From Sitta carolinensis (lineage: Eukaryota; Chordata; Aves; Passeriformes; Sittidae): a stretch of DNA of 64,000 nucleotides. The notes beneath the pieces were generated by a model. That model made no database searches, was not told where the DNA came from, and saw only the letters and a list, made by a program, of their open reading frames with translations. The DNA is taken from contig JAVUNC010000004.1 of NCBI GenBank assembly GCA_032173965.1, positions 61,729,501-61,793,500 of the forward strand, given 5' to 3'. Shown here piece after piece: positions 21,267 through 34,754 of the stretch (position 1 is the first letter of the stretch; each line of letters starts with the position of its first letter). The translations under genes were made by a program, and so were the position numbers.

Positions 21267-22955
21267 CTGGGGAAATGAAACACGAGAAACTGCTGTCCAA
21301 CAAACACATGTCAGCCTCTCTTTTAGCAGATTTCTCACTTCATCTTGTGCAAATGCAGAAGTGACTTCTCAAATTGAATGAGCCAGCATTAAAAACAACT
21401 GTGAGAGAAACAAGCATCAGATTTCCTAGTTTCTGCAAAGAATCAGCCCAGATGAGTATCCCAGAAATGGACTACTGAGCAGAAGCAATAGATGGAGATG
21501 TATAATTAAGGTAGGGAGCTTTTTGGTCAGTGAGTAAGACGTGGATCACGCATTAAGACACGCCTTAGTTTTACCCAATAATAAGATGGTTTTAGAACTC
21601 CTTTTTCCCCCACTTGATGTGATGTGCAGGGAGGCACCTGCCTGCCTCCCACTCGTATCCTCAGGCACATGAAAGCTTTTACAGCCCAGGAGCAGAGGGT
21701 CCCACCCTTCCTTTCTGCAGCATGTAATGCAGAAAGTCAGAGTGGGTAATCCCAATGAACTCTGGTGGCCTTACAGAAAAAATGAACTAGTCCCAACCCG
21801 CCCCACTTGAAAAGACCATTCTGAAAAAGAAGTAGAGAGAATTTAGTTTTAAAAATTAAATACTAGAAAATAAAATTTGTTTCTTTTTTCATTTTTTCCC
21901 TGCCAAAATATGAGCTAGTTTTGTGAAATCATTCATATTCTCTGACTCTTAAAGACATTTTTTCTCACAGCTCTTGACAAAATCCAGCATAATTTGCTTA
22001 GTAACTTCAAGACAATCAAACAATCAAATTGTAGACATTCTCTCAAAATACTGTGAAGAATACTGTGAAGATGTTCCAAAACCACTTAAAACTCATCTCC
22101 ACTCAAGCAACCACTGGGAATAGTTTCTCCCTCCCTGTATGTTTCTCCTTTAATGTGATTCTTAAGTTCAGCTTCCTAACTAGTTTCTATGATCTTTTGC
22201 TCATTTTAATCCTCCCACATTCTCCTCAGTTGCACTGTCTGTATTTCCTGCTTGGAAATACAAATTTGGACGGTAAATTTTATTTCTTGCAAGACTCTGA
22301 ACCACTCCATCCAAAATCCTACAACTCTACCTGTTTAGTTGTAAGGAAGAGAAACATCTCAGCAGTGATCTCTAAAACAGAGACATCTGGAAAGTCATCC
22401 CAGAGAACAACTTTGCACAAAGGATTAAGAGCCTAAGTAAAACATCACACACAAGTTTGGCAGCAGTGACCATTCTATGATGAAGAATGGTCTAAAATGT
22501 TGCCCTATTAATGCCTGCCTCCATATGTGACCAAAAAAGCTTAAGATCTGTAACAGTCACAATCTTACACCTATATAACCCAGTTTTTTAAAAAATGAAC
22601 AGTTAAAAGTGTGGCTAAGAACCATTCATGTGTCTGAGTAGCATTATAATTTAATTTGCTTATACAGAAAGATCAGTGAAAAACTGCAGATATGGGAAAA
22701 AAATGGAAAAACTTAATTGAAAAATTTAAAATGTTAAAAACATTTACATTTAAAACAAACTTTAAAAAGTAGTATTTATTATTTGCTGTTACAAGTTACT
22801 ACACTACCCAGAAGAAATTATACACTTCATTGAGTGGACTTTATTGAATCCTGTAAGCATTGATTTGGAAGAAAATAGCCAATACTGTGACCAGTTCTAA
22901 ATGTCAGATGCATTTATTCTCCTCATGAAAGGAATGACAGGATTTTTAAACTTAC

Positions 22956-23001
22956 CATTTTTGTTCATATCCCAGAAGACACAGGTAGGCTTAGGATCTT
23001 C
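22956..23001 (-). CDS. ADGRG6: ADGRG6 exon: start of GPS motif
   Basis: This short 46-bp exon encodes residues 641-655, EDPKPTCVFWDMNKN plus one base. CVFWD is the first cysteine and tryptophan block of the GPCR proteolysis site (CxFWD in the family). Acceptor atctgttcttag, donor AAAAATG/gtaagt, phases 0 and 1. Too short to show as an independent reading frame, but fixed by its neighbours. Confidence 0.93.
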
Positions 23002-24116
23002 CTAAGAACAGATGTAAAAGTAAACTCTGTATATCTCTTCAGACAAAAATCTCATCAACATTTACAACAGATGTTGCAAAGCATTTATTTTCATTTAATG
23101 AGCAGAAGAATCCATATCATTAGGTTGTCAAAAAGTTGCCTAGTGCCAAGTTAGAGATATTTTTCTGCTAGAAAGATGGATTTGTCCAATTTGCAAAATT
23201 TAGAGCACTGCTTCCATGTACTGTTCAATGGTTCCTTTTGCACATCCTCAGAATAATGAAGTTTTTTTGTGTTACTGAAGTTATCCATGAATATGATGTC
23301 TTTACAGAATATTTTTACTTTTTACTGATTATTTCCTTAGGGCTTCTCCATGAATCCTTTACATAAATCTTGAAAATGTGCAAATGCCTACTGAACCCAA
23401 GGGTAGGTTGTTTTGCCTCACCTTAAAATATTCATTATAATGCAATGCAAGATAAAGTTAATCGAACTGTGAAAATTACAAACCAGGTTCTCATTACATA
23501 AACAATTTACTTAGGTATTGAATTTTAACATTTTCTTTAATGTTTCTAGTACTATTGCCTTTTTTGGATTAGACACTGAGAACAGAGTCAAGCTCACGCA
23601 TTTTCTAACTGGAGCAGTATGTGCCAAAAGGTTGCATTTGTTCTGTATTTTCCTAAATTTACTGTAGGCATCTTTTATTAATGTGTTTCTGTCCATTCCT
23701 CTGATGAAAAACCACATAACAACAAAATAATTTCGGGAACTATTAACAAAGTGAATAATGTTTGGTCAAAGAATTTCAGTAATTATGAAGTTCCAGTGTA
23801 ATAAATCATGTCCCCGGTCATGAATATGGTCATTAACAAAGGTCTCATCTACACTTACTGGCACAGAAATTGCTTCTGAGGGGCAGAATCAATGGTCTGG
23901 CAGATAAATGTTAAGTTATGAATGGAGTGTGAACGCATGAGGATGGGAGAGATTATTTATTTCTACATTTTGCTTACCTGCTTTTGTTCTAGACTTCTTA
24001 ATTTCGATTTAAGTTTGATCTTACTCAAAATCCACCCATATAAATCAGGCTATAATCTTAGCCTTTACATATATAACCTGCATTCCCATTCCTCTGAATA
24101 ATCAGCCTTGTTTTAC

Positions 24117-24233
24117 CTGAATTTTGGTATGCTTGATTGTAACCTTCACATAATCCTCAAGATCCTGGATGGTTAAGTTTCCAATACTGCATGCCACCAC
24201 AAAACTGGTTAAATTGGCAGGATTTTCTGCATC
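24117..24233 (-). CDS. ADGRG6: ADGRG6 exon: GAIN subdomain B
   Basis: This 117-bp exon encodes 39 residues (602-640), phase 0-0: [19 protein letters not shown], then [18 protein letters not shown]. It corresponds to mammalian [30 protein letters not shown]. The proline usual after the LKD-type turn is replaced here (EDYVKV). Acceptor cacctcttgaag, donor ATTCAG/gtaaaa. Confidence 0.95.
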
Positions 24234-27200
24234 CTTCAAGAGGTGAAGAAAAATATAATAAGTGCTTACATGGCACATAACATAAAAGCCAGAGTACACA
24301 GTTTCATTTTTGCAGTGTGCCAGAATAAGTAAGTTGTCAGCATTTCTGTATTTTTGATCACACTATATAAGAGCATTATGTTTATAAAATCAAATTATGG
24401 GTTAGCCTCATGGAAACTTCCCTATTTTCCTTGTAGCCATAAACATGCATAGGCACAATTATAGAGAGAGGTTAGAAGGCAAACAAAATTATAACTCAAG
24501 CAATGTGGCAGATAACAACACAAGATATGATTAGCTCATTTCCCTAAACGAGCATGAACAAGCTCACTTATCTTATTGTTGACACTGTCCTTTAGTAAAT
24601 ACAAATTTTCTAGGGAATAAACTGTTTTCTGCATATAGTCCTGTATATAAATCATCCTCCATCTTAAAATGAATGACTATGAAGTAGTAAAAAAATTCAA
24701 AGCCATGTCACATAGTGAATAGCATTTTCTGTAAGGTCTTACTTGATAGGAATTTAAATAGAATTTCGACATTATCACTGACCAGTAGGATTTTTAAACC
24801 ATAGCTGACAATTTTCCAGAAGAGGTTTCCTTGGAAACTAATTATTTATTGAAATGGAAGTGCATTGGCAATGTTACTTCATTTTGATAGGCGTCTACTG
24901 AAACCTGCATATTTAGATGCCTGGTTGGAAAGCTTGGTCACTGCCTGGGACAGATCTTAGGTCAAATGAAGTCTTCTGTTGCCACCCATTTTCTCTCCCA
25001 AAATCTAGTCTGTCAAACTCCTGAGCCCTTGATTTCTTCCCTTTAGGAGTTTTGTTCACATAGCAAGAGGTCAGGTTTCAGCTCATTGCTGTACTTTTGA
25101 GATCCCACCACTCATGAGAGACACAAGAGCTTCAGTTATTAAGTGCATATTATCCTGAGAAGAATATTTTATTCCTTAAGAACCATATCCAAGAATTTTC
25201 AGACACAAGACACAGTATTTCAGATTACACTGGAACTTTGTGGCAAAATTTCCTTAAACCCTAAAAATTGAAGAGGAATGAAAATGCAAATTTCTAGGCA
25301 GTTCTTGAGTATTCAGACAAGAAAAAGTCTCTTGGCTACCACCTAAATTTGAACATCTGACAAAGTCTATGAAAGTCCTTGGACATATTTCCACAGGTTT
25401 CAGTGGATTCTGTCTGTAGCTGATAAGAAAAACGAGACACAGTTGGTATCTTTTGGGAAGGCAATTTGATATATTCTTATGTGTGCATTAAAGTAAAATA
25501 AAGATTACTATTTATTTAGCCATAAGGCTGTGTTCAGCTGAAGTTCAACAGTTCAGGTATAGATGTTTACACTAAACACACTTGCCTTTAGTGAAGTGAG
25601 TCCCACCCTGAACAGCTTTTATATAGTCCTCTAAGTAATGGAACTATGAATTACAAGACAGAACTTACTAGAATTCTCTCAGCTGCAATAAAATAACCCA
25701 CCACTTCCAATGCTGCAAAGTCTGTTTCGCTGTTATGTTGAACACTTTTAAGGAATACAGCTAATAGCATTCAGATGTCTGTAATTGCACGTGGAAGAAA
25801 TATGAAATGCAATAAAAATGGAGTACTCTCATAGATAAAGTTATTTGGTTTGAGATGCCATGTGGATCAGTTTATTTGTAGGCTTTATTTTAATCCGGTT
25901 TTTTTTAACCTCCTTTATTTTTAGACTTCCTAAAATTGTGAGGCTCCCACATTTTTATTTTGTTGTGTTAAACACATCACCCATGAAGAGTTTGAAAAAC
26001 ACAAAAAATGAAAGGCATTTTAGCTGCAAATTAAGGTGCAATTTTTATGGGTTTTGTTTTTCAATGGCTTATTAAGTACCACTTAGAAATGCATTCTAGC
26101 ACCATTAAGGGACACATTCTGACTTCATATGATTTTATGCCATTATGACCAGTCTCCATCTGTAGTCTTCTGGGTTTTTTTATTAAAGATATCCATCCTG
26201 TTTTTCTCAAAAGCAGGCTTAAAACGAATACAATTTAAAATAAAAGTACTTTGGGGTGTATTTCAGAAGGCAACTGTGGGTCATGGGTATTTTCTTGCCT
26301 AGATTATCTGAAGAATCTGGATACACTGCCAATTAAAACGATAATATAGGGACAATACAATACTACGGAGTTCTGCGGATGCACAAGAGCCAAAGGTCAC
26401 TTGAAATACTGATGGGAAAACAAACTCAAGTCTTCTGAGACACATTCTACAGTTCACCATGAAACAATGTTTCCTTCTTAATTAACTCTTTTTTTTTTTT
26501 TTTTTTTTTTTTTTCCCCAAATAAGTGTGGTTTTGGTTTTCTTTTTCCAAGATGCAAACTCTTAATATTTTTGGCACTTACCATGCAGGCACTATTTACA
26601 ATTACCATTTGATAAGATCCAAAAAAATAAAACATCAAATCTACCTGAGCATGTTTAGGTTTCAGATATTGTTCTCCTTATTCCTGTTAAAATATGGTAT
26701 GCTTATGAGAACACAAGTATGAAAAAAATAGTGTATAAATATGAACAAAAGTTCTCTGGCTGCTTGCCATCAGCCCAGGGTATCCAACTAAATATAAAAT
26801 AGTCAGCTGGATATGACTGCTAACCAGTTCTCAAAAGGAAAGGAGAGTACTTGGCACTGTTATATGCCAAATTCCCTCCTGATAGAAAAGAACCTGGCTC
26901 TACTGAACATCAGGGAACATTAACGCATTTTAACAGAAGCTGAAGGGTTTTTTTAAAGGCTTTTGCTGCTTTCCTCGGATTTTAAGCAGTTGGGATACAG
27001 TTTTCCATAGATTACCCTGAGAAAAGGTTTATTTCACATGTAAGAGGAATTTGCAGTTAAGCACTGACTTCAACACAACTTGGACACTTCAACTATTTTG
27101 CTTCTCTGAACATAAGGCTGTCTTTAGTGCCTACATTTGCTATTTGCTTTAAGTTCCTGTACCTCATGAAATATTGTGAAAGGATTACACTACAGGAAAC

Positions 27201-27260
27201 TTTTAGCCCCTGACTTTGATTCACCCTATCTGAAATGACTTCAAGCACATTAATGCTTAC
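24234..27260 (-). other. Intron within GAIN domain (about 3.0 kb)
   Basis: No exon or known repeat recognised apart from a 26-base T run at 26489-26514. Confidence 0.55.
26489..26514. repeat. Poly-T tract (26 bases)
   Basis: Uninterrupted T run in an intron. No SINE body is recognisable next to it, so it is recorded as simple sequence only. Confidence 0.9.
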
Positions 27261-27401
27261 CTGAAAGAGACCATTTTTATTGAAGAAAGTAAACTGAGCC
27301 CTGGATATAACTTCAAACTCATCTTGACTTAAATTCTTCAGTAAACTTGGTGGCAGAACAACAGAAGCGATGGCACTTGTCTGATCCTTGTCAAAATCTA
27401 T
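27261..27401 (-). CDS. ADGRG6: ADGRG6 exon: GAIN subdomain B
   Basis: This 141-bp exon encodes 47 residues (555-601), phase 0-0: IDFDKDQTSAIASVVLPPSL, then SRAQFTFFNKNGLFQ. It matches ADGRG6 SVILPPNLLENLS and RAQFTFFNKTGLFQ. The FTFF beta strand is part of the GAIN beta sandwich. Acceptor ttatttaacag, donor TTTCAG/gtaagc. Confidence 0.96.
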
Positions 27402-30400
27402 CTGTTAAATAAAAACAAGAGGAGAACATGTTCAAACAATAAAGAAACCATCTGTTGTCCACAACTGGGTTCACACTCTTACACAGAAATATCTAGATAT
27501 GGGACTAGAACAAATCAACACTAAAATTACTTGTGTCTATATAAGAGTTGATGCAATAAGTAAGTTTTTTAAAGGCTGGGAGGTTTCCCACTTTTCCAGC
27601 ATGAGATCAGCCTCCTGCTACAAAAAGATACTAGATAAAACCAAGAAAGAAACAAACTCCTTCACTGCTATAATGATGATTTTGAAATAATGAGATTATT
27701 ATGAGAGTCATAACCATTTTCAGTAATGTTCAAGATACTTTTCCTCATAGCAAACAATACTGAGAACTAAAAATTATGCTCTGAATCCTTCCTTGTTAAA
27801 TTACATTAGTTAGCTTGATCTGCACATCTGAAATAATTCTCTTATGAAATTTTACAGTTCCTCTGTTACAGAAAGGAGATTTAAAAATTATTAGTGTCAC
27901 TTCTTTGTATTTATTATATAGCACAAAAAAGACACTTTCTGACATCATATAAATTTAATCTTTACTGGCAATGTATCAGAAATCTAAAAGCCCTCTGTGG
28001 CCCAGGAATGTAACAAGTGAGTAGGAAATAAAAGAGGATGCAATCCTGCATTTTATTAGTAATTTTATGACTGATCACTTTCCCACCATGGCCTACTCAA
28101 GGTGTGCAACCATTTCCTTTGGAGGAAGGGGAGCAAGCCAGCTCAGATTGGCTCTCTAGTTAAGAATGTTACTGTGAGATATGAGAACTCCCACTACTGA
28201 CTTTCCCAGAGGAATCCTCACCGTGTATTTATGCCTCTCATGGACAATTGTGTAATTCTAAAAGCACGATTAGCTAATAGAAAGTTAAGTCATTGGCTAT
28301 TGACAGATTATCCACCCTTGCAAATCAGTAAGAAGTAGCTCATAGACATCTCCTGACATGCATAAATATAGTTCAAAACCAGGTGTTCAGAGGTTGATTC
28401 TGCCACAGTAAACAGAAAGTGTGTATGTAATAAAGATGTCCCATTAGGCACTGTCTGCAAATAGAGTAGAAGAGGCTTCTTGAAAGAAGCATGGATATAT
28501 TACAGGAACAATTTAATAATATGAATCACCAAAACCTATCTTAGTCAAAGGTTTGGCAAGAAACATAAAGACACAGGGGAATGAAATAGAATCTTTCCAA
28601 ATTGCCATGGATAAATTTGCTTGGTATCTACTTTAAGAAAAAAATACATACACAAAAAAAAAAAAAAAAAAAAAATCTGGAAACATTCTGACACACAGCT
28701 TGAAGAGTTTAATGTTCCCTGATGAGCCTAGGATAGATCATCACATCACTGGTGAAAAACCTGGGCTTTCACAAGGGAATCTCCCTTCAGCAGGGATAGT
28801 ATCTTTCTGACAGGCATGGAAAATATAAACACCCACAGCTGCTGCAACGTTTCTGGTAGGAAGGATGCTAAGAATTCTCAATCAGCTGTTGGAAATGTGA
28901 AAGTCTGAGAAGAAGCTTATGTTCCAATAGGAAAATTATAAATAATTTGACGGAGTTTGGGTTTTATGATTATTTAGACAGCGCTGTAATAAATGATTCC
29001 AGGACGAGAAAATTCCTGGATGTCCTCAAGCCACAGATGGTAATTCCTGTTCTACGCGCGATCATCCAAAACCTGGCTTTAGAATTTTCCTTTCCTCTTT
29101 CCAAAAATAAATGATCTGCAGGAGAAACATTCCCTTGATAACAAAGAACTATTCAGCTTCACAAACAGCTATTGAGCTTCATTAATAGGAGAGCTAAACA
29201 AAAGTAGATTTACAATCACCAAAGATATCTGATAAAACTGATTCAAAGAAATTTGAATAAATAAATCCTAAAATATCTAGGAATATACATATGTGAAAAC
29301 TCAAGTACATTAAATCTATTTTTATCTATTTAAACAAGCATTTGAGTTTTGAACCAAAGTCCATGTCCATATATATGCACAAGTCCTAAAGGCTACTATA
29401 TTACTACTACTTTTTCTAGAAAGTAGACTTTTTTCTGTCTCCATTCTTGTTTTGATTTTTACAGTATATAGTATCTTATAAAATTATCAGATCAGACATT
29501 TATTAGGATTGTTGTGTTGCCACTTTGTAGCAGGAATTAATTTGTTTCCATACAATAGTTACAGTCTAAGTGATTAGTTTTTAACTGTTTTTATTATGCC
29601 ATATTTTGTTGAATTCAGTTTTAGTTCCTCTGGCCCAAATGACAGCAGATTTTTTTCTTTTTCTGTGTAATATTTTCTATGTGTTTCTCCAAGTAATTCT
29701 CACTGTACTTGAACAGTTAAACACCCAGGAAACTGAGATTACATTACCTCTGTCACAGACTTCCTACTTAACTGATAAAAAATTTAAATTGCACTGCATT
29801 TTTAAAAGCATTTAGGTGCCATAAGATGCAGACAGGCATGTACTGAAATTTATAAATTTTTGGCACCTCATCACTATTGATTTCAGAAGAACCTTTGGAA
29901 AATCCTGTAGGTGCTCATGCACAACTCAAACAGTATTTCAAACTTAAGATGTATGGTTGTTTCTATTTGGGGAAAAAAGCAAAGCAAAAGTATTTTTGAG
30001 TTGATAACAAATATCTTAACTACAGTATCCTGTCTATATACTGTAGCACTGGAGACCTTCCTAAAATTTGTGTGATCTCTGTTTTATTTTTAATGTCTAG
30101 GCTGGTCAAGCTCCACATGACTGACTTTAACTGCCTCAGATATCCTAAATGGTACAAGCTAATCAACCTATGTGTGGACATCTGGAAAAGACTTAGGTTT
30201 CTTTTAGCACTAAATGTTTAAACTGTACTGGAAGGTTGAAGAACTATTGTATCTTCATAAGTACATATGTAGATACCTATATCTAGGCATCTTATTTTAA
30301 AGCTGAAAGACATCAAAAGAGTTGTTAGATATTGTACAATGATCAGTACTGGAGATTGCTAAAGGTTATTTTATTTTTTCACTAGTAAAAAACCCCACAA

Positions 30401-30657
30401 AACTAAAAAAGGGTCAAGTGTGTTCTGGATTTATAAGCCAAATTACTTTTTATCTGCATGGAATGTGAGTTTATCTGTGTTTCCTGTCACTCAAGGAAAT
30501 ACTACATTAATCTGTTATCTGTTTGGATGATTGTAGGAAAAGGAAATAGAAAGTAGGGGGAGAACTGGGAGTTGTAAGTAGATTTATAGGAACCACAGTA
30601 AACACACTTGGAACAACAGGCACATTTCATGTTTGAATACAACTGCTTGCTCTGTAC
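27402..30657 (-). other. Intron within GAIN domain (about 3.3 kb)
   Basis: No exon recognised. Holds an A run of about 22 bases at 28654-28675. Otherwise ordinary AT-rich intron sequence. Confidence 0.55.
28654..28675. repeat. Poly-A tract (about 22 bases)
   Basis: Uninterrupted A run in an intron, with no recognisable element body upstream. Confidence 0.9.
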
Positions 30658-30823
30658 CTGGAAATCAGATGCATTGTTCTGTGGACTGACGCTGAAAGAA
30701 CCACCTTTGAACAAAGTTGAATTTATAGAAGACACTCCTAGAGCAAGATTTCGTGTTGAAATACTCATGGATGGTCCAGCAAAATGGATCTTTAAAGCCA
30801 AGGCATCAATAGTTTTTAGAGCT
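30658..30823 (-). CDS. ADGRG6: ADGRG6 exon: GAIN domain, middle
   Basis: This 166-bp exon encodes residues 499-554: ALKTIDALALKIHFAGP, then ISTRNLALGVSS and NNASDFQ. The STRNLAL.VSS motif is characteristic of ADGRG6 (ITTRNLALSVSS). Sequons NST and NAS. Acceptor tttctgattttag, donor TTTCCAG/gtacag, phases 2 and 0. Confidence 0.95.
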
Positions 30824-31286
30824 CTAAAATCAGAAAGAAAAATTACTCTGAAAACTGAATATGGAAAACCCCCCCACCCATGCTCTGCATGCTTCTCACA
30901 CCACAAGATGATCCTCTTGTTACTGACTATGTTTCTATAACCCATCTGTGCATTCACAAGGAGACAGTTAGACTGTAAATTTATGTCTCTCTCTTGAAAA
31001 CAAAAGGCTTTCACTGACAGAAACTGTGTGACTACATATCACTGGTTCTGAAATAATTTTCCAATACTGAAATCTATGCTCTGTCATGTATCAGAAGGCT
31101 TCTTTTCCATCCAAATACATTGTCATGCATACAAAAAGAAGAAATATTTGTGTATCTATTTTGGAAATATTCTTTTTAATGGAAATCAGAAAACTTCGGT
31201 TTTGTGGTTTGTCTATACAAGGAAGGATGAATCCGTACAGCTTGCAGGTTGCTCTCATAAGTTTTCTCAAATGCAGAGATACTTAC

Positions 31287-31494
31287 TCTGAAGATGAGGC
31301 TGCCAAGACACTGTCTGAACTGGCTAAAATATTGGAAAAAATGGTCACCACGGTAGAACCCAGAGATTCATCAATTTCTTCATCATTCACAATTTTTTTG
31401 AGCTTCTGCACAACGTCATTTACTTTGTCTGAGGTCAGCTGCTGCCCCTCACCAGTGAGATTCAGAAGCTGATTGGCAATATCTGCGGCATTTT
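31287..31494 (-). CDS. ADGRG6: ADGRG6 exon: GAIN subdomain A
   Basis: This 208-bp exon encodes residues 430-498: ADIANQLLNLTGEGQQL, then LKKIVNDEEIDESLGSTV, TIFSNILASSDS and ASSSE. This is the helical first half of the GAIN autoproteolysis-inducing domain and agrees closely with mammalian ADGRG6 (VANQILNLT, TLGSTLMNIFSNIL). Acceptor gtatgctcacag, donor TCTTCAGA/gtaagt, phases 1 and 2. Confidence 0.95.
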
Positions 31495-32894
31495 CTGTGA
31501 GCATACAGAATCAAGCAGAAAGAGAATATAATGCATTACAGTCCTGAAGTAATCCAGAAATACAAATTTTTATCATCACTGTTGAAATCTAGAGTATGTC
31601 CTATGGTATTTGTAACGAACATAGGATTGCATCATTTTGTCTAGTTAATAATTTTTCTTAAAAGTATATAGGACCTGCTGATTATATACTATCCTCATTG
31701 GCTGTGCCTTTCTTTTCTTTGTTTTCATTTGAATTTTTAAATTAGAACTATTACAGAAAGGGGTGAATGAAATAGAGAGGAACACAATGCATAGTATCTT
31801 TTTTCCTCCTTATGCTACCCTTTATAACTGGGAAAAAGTTTCACTCTTGAAGTGACACAAATGCATCCAAAGTCTCTAGTACTGAAAAAGTGTTCAGTCT
31901 TTTAAGCTTTCTGAAGAAAATCTAGTCCCCTTGCAAATATTTAAGTTTTTTCAGAGGTTGCTACTCTTACTTGTCAGAGGTCTGGCAAGCACAACACACA
32001 AGCAAATTTCATGAGAAGAATCTTTCTGGTAAGGAAAGTTTGATAGCATGTCCAATGGCAAAACATGTTCAACTATAATTTCAATGCCACCTGGACAGAA
32101 AACTAATATAAACACTAACCTTTAGCAACATAAAAATATTTGAGATTTAATGGAATTTGCAAATAAGGTTTTGAAAGATCAACATTCTTTAGTTTGCAAC
32201 TGGCTGAGGGTTGTTTTTTATAATACAGTGTTTTGATATATTTACTGTACAATGTTCATTTTACGTGACCTATAAACATGTAACATGACATTCATATAAT
32301 CTGACTGCAAGTACCCAATCGACTGAGTTGGGTAGCCAGGCTCCCTAGGACACCTCTATCAAAAAGGAAAGAAAAAGAGGCTTCTCCAAGACAGCAATTC
32401 AGAACAAGAGCTTACTGTAGGTGCTCTGAAATACATATGACTATATAATTCTCTTCACAAGCTTTGGCACCAAAAAAAAGGGACCATTAACATTGTTGTC
32501 TTGTTATTTTATTTACTCCTTCATGGCCAGAATGGCATAAAGGGGTATTTTAGAAACAGAGAATAAATCTGAAAATGCCTGATTGTAAGTCCAGTGAAGA
32601 GAGCAGGAGTCTTTCCCCTGGCAGACATTCAAAATATTTAAAAATTTGTCCTAACCTGAATATCAAATAGAGGTAAGATACCACCTTCCTTTACTCTTGA
32701 TTAAATTGCCTGAAGAGTTTGATTTAATTCAGTAATTGGTTTCCAGAGCTTTAAATGGGTGAGCTGAATTAACTTGGCTGAACTTCCTCAGAGTTTATTT
32801 ACTTTATTTACTTTGCACTGATTTTTTTAGAAATATTTTTAAACAATTTAGCATAAAGAGAAAATATATCCTTCCGAAGACCAACAATACCCAC

Positions 32895-32956
32895 CTGTGC
32901 AATTTCTAAGATCAGGTTGACCCCAGTATGATGTATAATTCTGCAGACCCAAATAG
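32895..32956 (-). CDS. ADGRG6: ADGRG6 exon: hormone-receptor domain, second part
   Basis: This 62-bp exon completes the HormR domain (residues 409-429). It reads YLGLQNYTSYWGQPDLRNC after the split cysteine. The YWG and C spacing equals mammalian YWGPVDISNC. Acceptor tttttcctctttag, donor TGCACAG/gtgggt, phases 2 and 1. A second AG (gtctgcag) 16 bases inside the exon is rejected as the acceptor because it would create a TGA at the junction. Confidence 0.93.
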
Positions 32957-33450
32957 CTAAAGAGGAAAAATGACAAAATTCACATGAAATATTGTAAAAA
33001 AAATTACATAAATATTTCATAATTCTTCTGTAGATGTCACAGTGATCCAGTCTTCTCAATTCCCAATATTGTAGCAACATGGTCCCTAGTGAAATTACAG
33101 TGTGTATACTTGACAGTGAAAGTATATGATTAATTAAATGATACTGCTGAGTTTTTCAGTGGAAATTCCAGCCTTGTATTTCAGGAAAGACCCAAATTTT
33201 AACACAAACTATTATGCCCCTATTATGGCCTAGTCAGACACTGTTTCTATAATTTATCCTTGATATAAATGGCTTTGATCTTAGCAAGACATAACACCTC
33301 TTGTAAGAACATGCACAGGAGCCATGTGAAGGTATATATTTATTCCACCAATGAAAACTAGGGTAAGTAAATACTGGATCCAGGTCCAAAGTGAGGGGCA
33401 CATATAAAGATTGTTTTTATTTATTTTTTTTAAGGCCTTACCATAGCAAA

Positions 33451-33595
33451 ACACAGAATCACAGAATGGGTTAAGTTGGAAGGAACCACAGTGGTCATCT
33501 GCTCTGACCTCCCAACTCAAGCAGGGAGGCCCAGCTCCCTCAGCCTTTCCTCTCAGGAGAGATGCTCCAATCTCTTAATCATGTTTGTCACCCTG
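33451..33595 (-). mobile_element. CR1 LINE 3'-end fragment (minus orientation)
   Basis: The left end reads ACAGAATCACAGAATGGG, the reverse complement of the avian CR1 tail, followed by TTGGAAGGAACC, then AGGCCCAGCTCCCTCAGCC and the rest of the CR1 3' region. Only the 3' end, about 145 bp, remains, as is usual for 5'-truncated CR1 copies. Its 3' end faces left. It sits in the intron between the two HormR exons. Confidence 0.9.
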
Positions 33596-34754
33596 TAAAA
33601 ATGGCTCCAGAATTAAATGTACTTGCCTCAGTTTTCTTTAAAGACAATCATGTGGTCACAACATAGAAAAAGGCAGGATGGTAAATGGGAAAAATTTATC
33701 CCTTTACTGAGCACATGATAAAATAACATTACTCCTCAGCTGATCACATTTAATGTAACAGCACAGGTAATCACCTATTGTGGAATGCAGATGACTAGAG
33801 GAGACTGTTAGAAGAGCTTCCTCTTGTCTCCAAACAAATTCCACCAGTGTTCCACATTGGCAAAAGCTAGGCAGAGGTAAGGAAGGCACAGCACAGGGCA
33901 GAACCCAGTAATTTATTTTTTTATGAAAAGTGCTGTACACAATCAGTGGTAGACCACAAATGAATAATAAAGATAAGCAATGCTGGGACAGCAAAGGCCA
34001 GAAACCTTATTTTTTAATGATTCTGAGGGTCTGACATTAAAACCAATTTGATTACTGCACTACTCACTTTACAACAAAAGTCGGTTAGTCAGAATCAGTT
34101 CTTGTACAAGATTAGGAGGCTGAGGAAGTGAGTTATTTAAATATAACGCGGGTTGCTTTCCTGTTTGGCACCAAAACTCAAAGCTGATTCATATCCATGT
34201 TGCCATACTGTTTGGAAAAAGTAAGATCTGGTCTTCTCAGAACATGTTCCAGATGCAATGTGGGTGGACAAGGCTAATATACTGCATTTAATAGTAATCA
34301 TCCTAAATACTGAAGGAATTAATTAATATTGCATCAACATAACCATGTTCAAGGTACTCAAAGGAGACCAAAGCCATAATGTTTTGGTAATATATAAGCA
34401 GAAATAATAATATTCTCATTTTACAAATGGGAAATGGACATACAGAGTCAAAGTCTTTAGTAGATGTTTGCAAAAAAAGCCCTACATTACGGAAAAATTC
34501 TTAAACTTTAAAAACTCAAGTTCAAATCTTTAAGTATAAGATTATCCTCACCTTCAATTATGACTAACTACAGGCAAAATATTTGTTTCACAATTTCTTT
34601 TACTTTTTTTCCCCTAAAGAGATGAGGTGTTTTGGATTAAACCAAACCCATATCTCATCTTCACAGAATTTTATTCTAATCCTTACACAAGTCAGATAGT
34701 AGTGGTGGAATGGTAGCAAATGTGAAGCTTTGGGTATGGTAACATAAAGGTCCT

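Noticed and set aside
30608..30940. 110-residue plus-strand frame
   Set aside because: Antisense shadow of the confirmed GAIN exon at 30658-30823.
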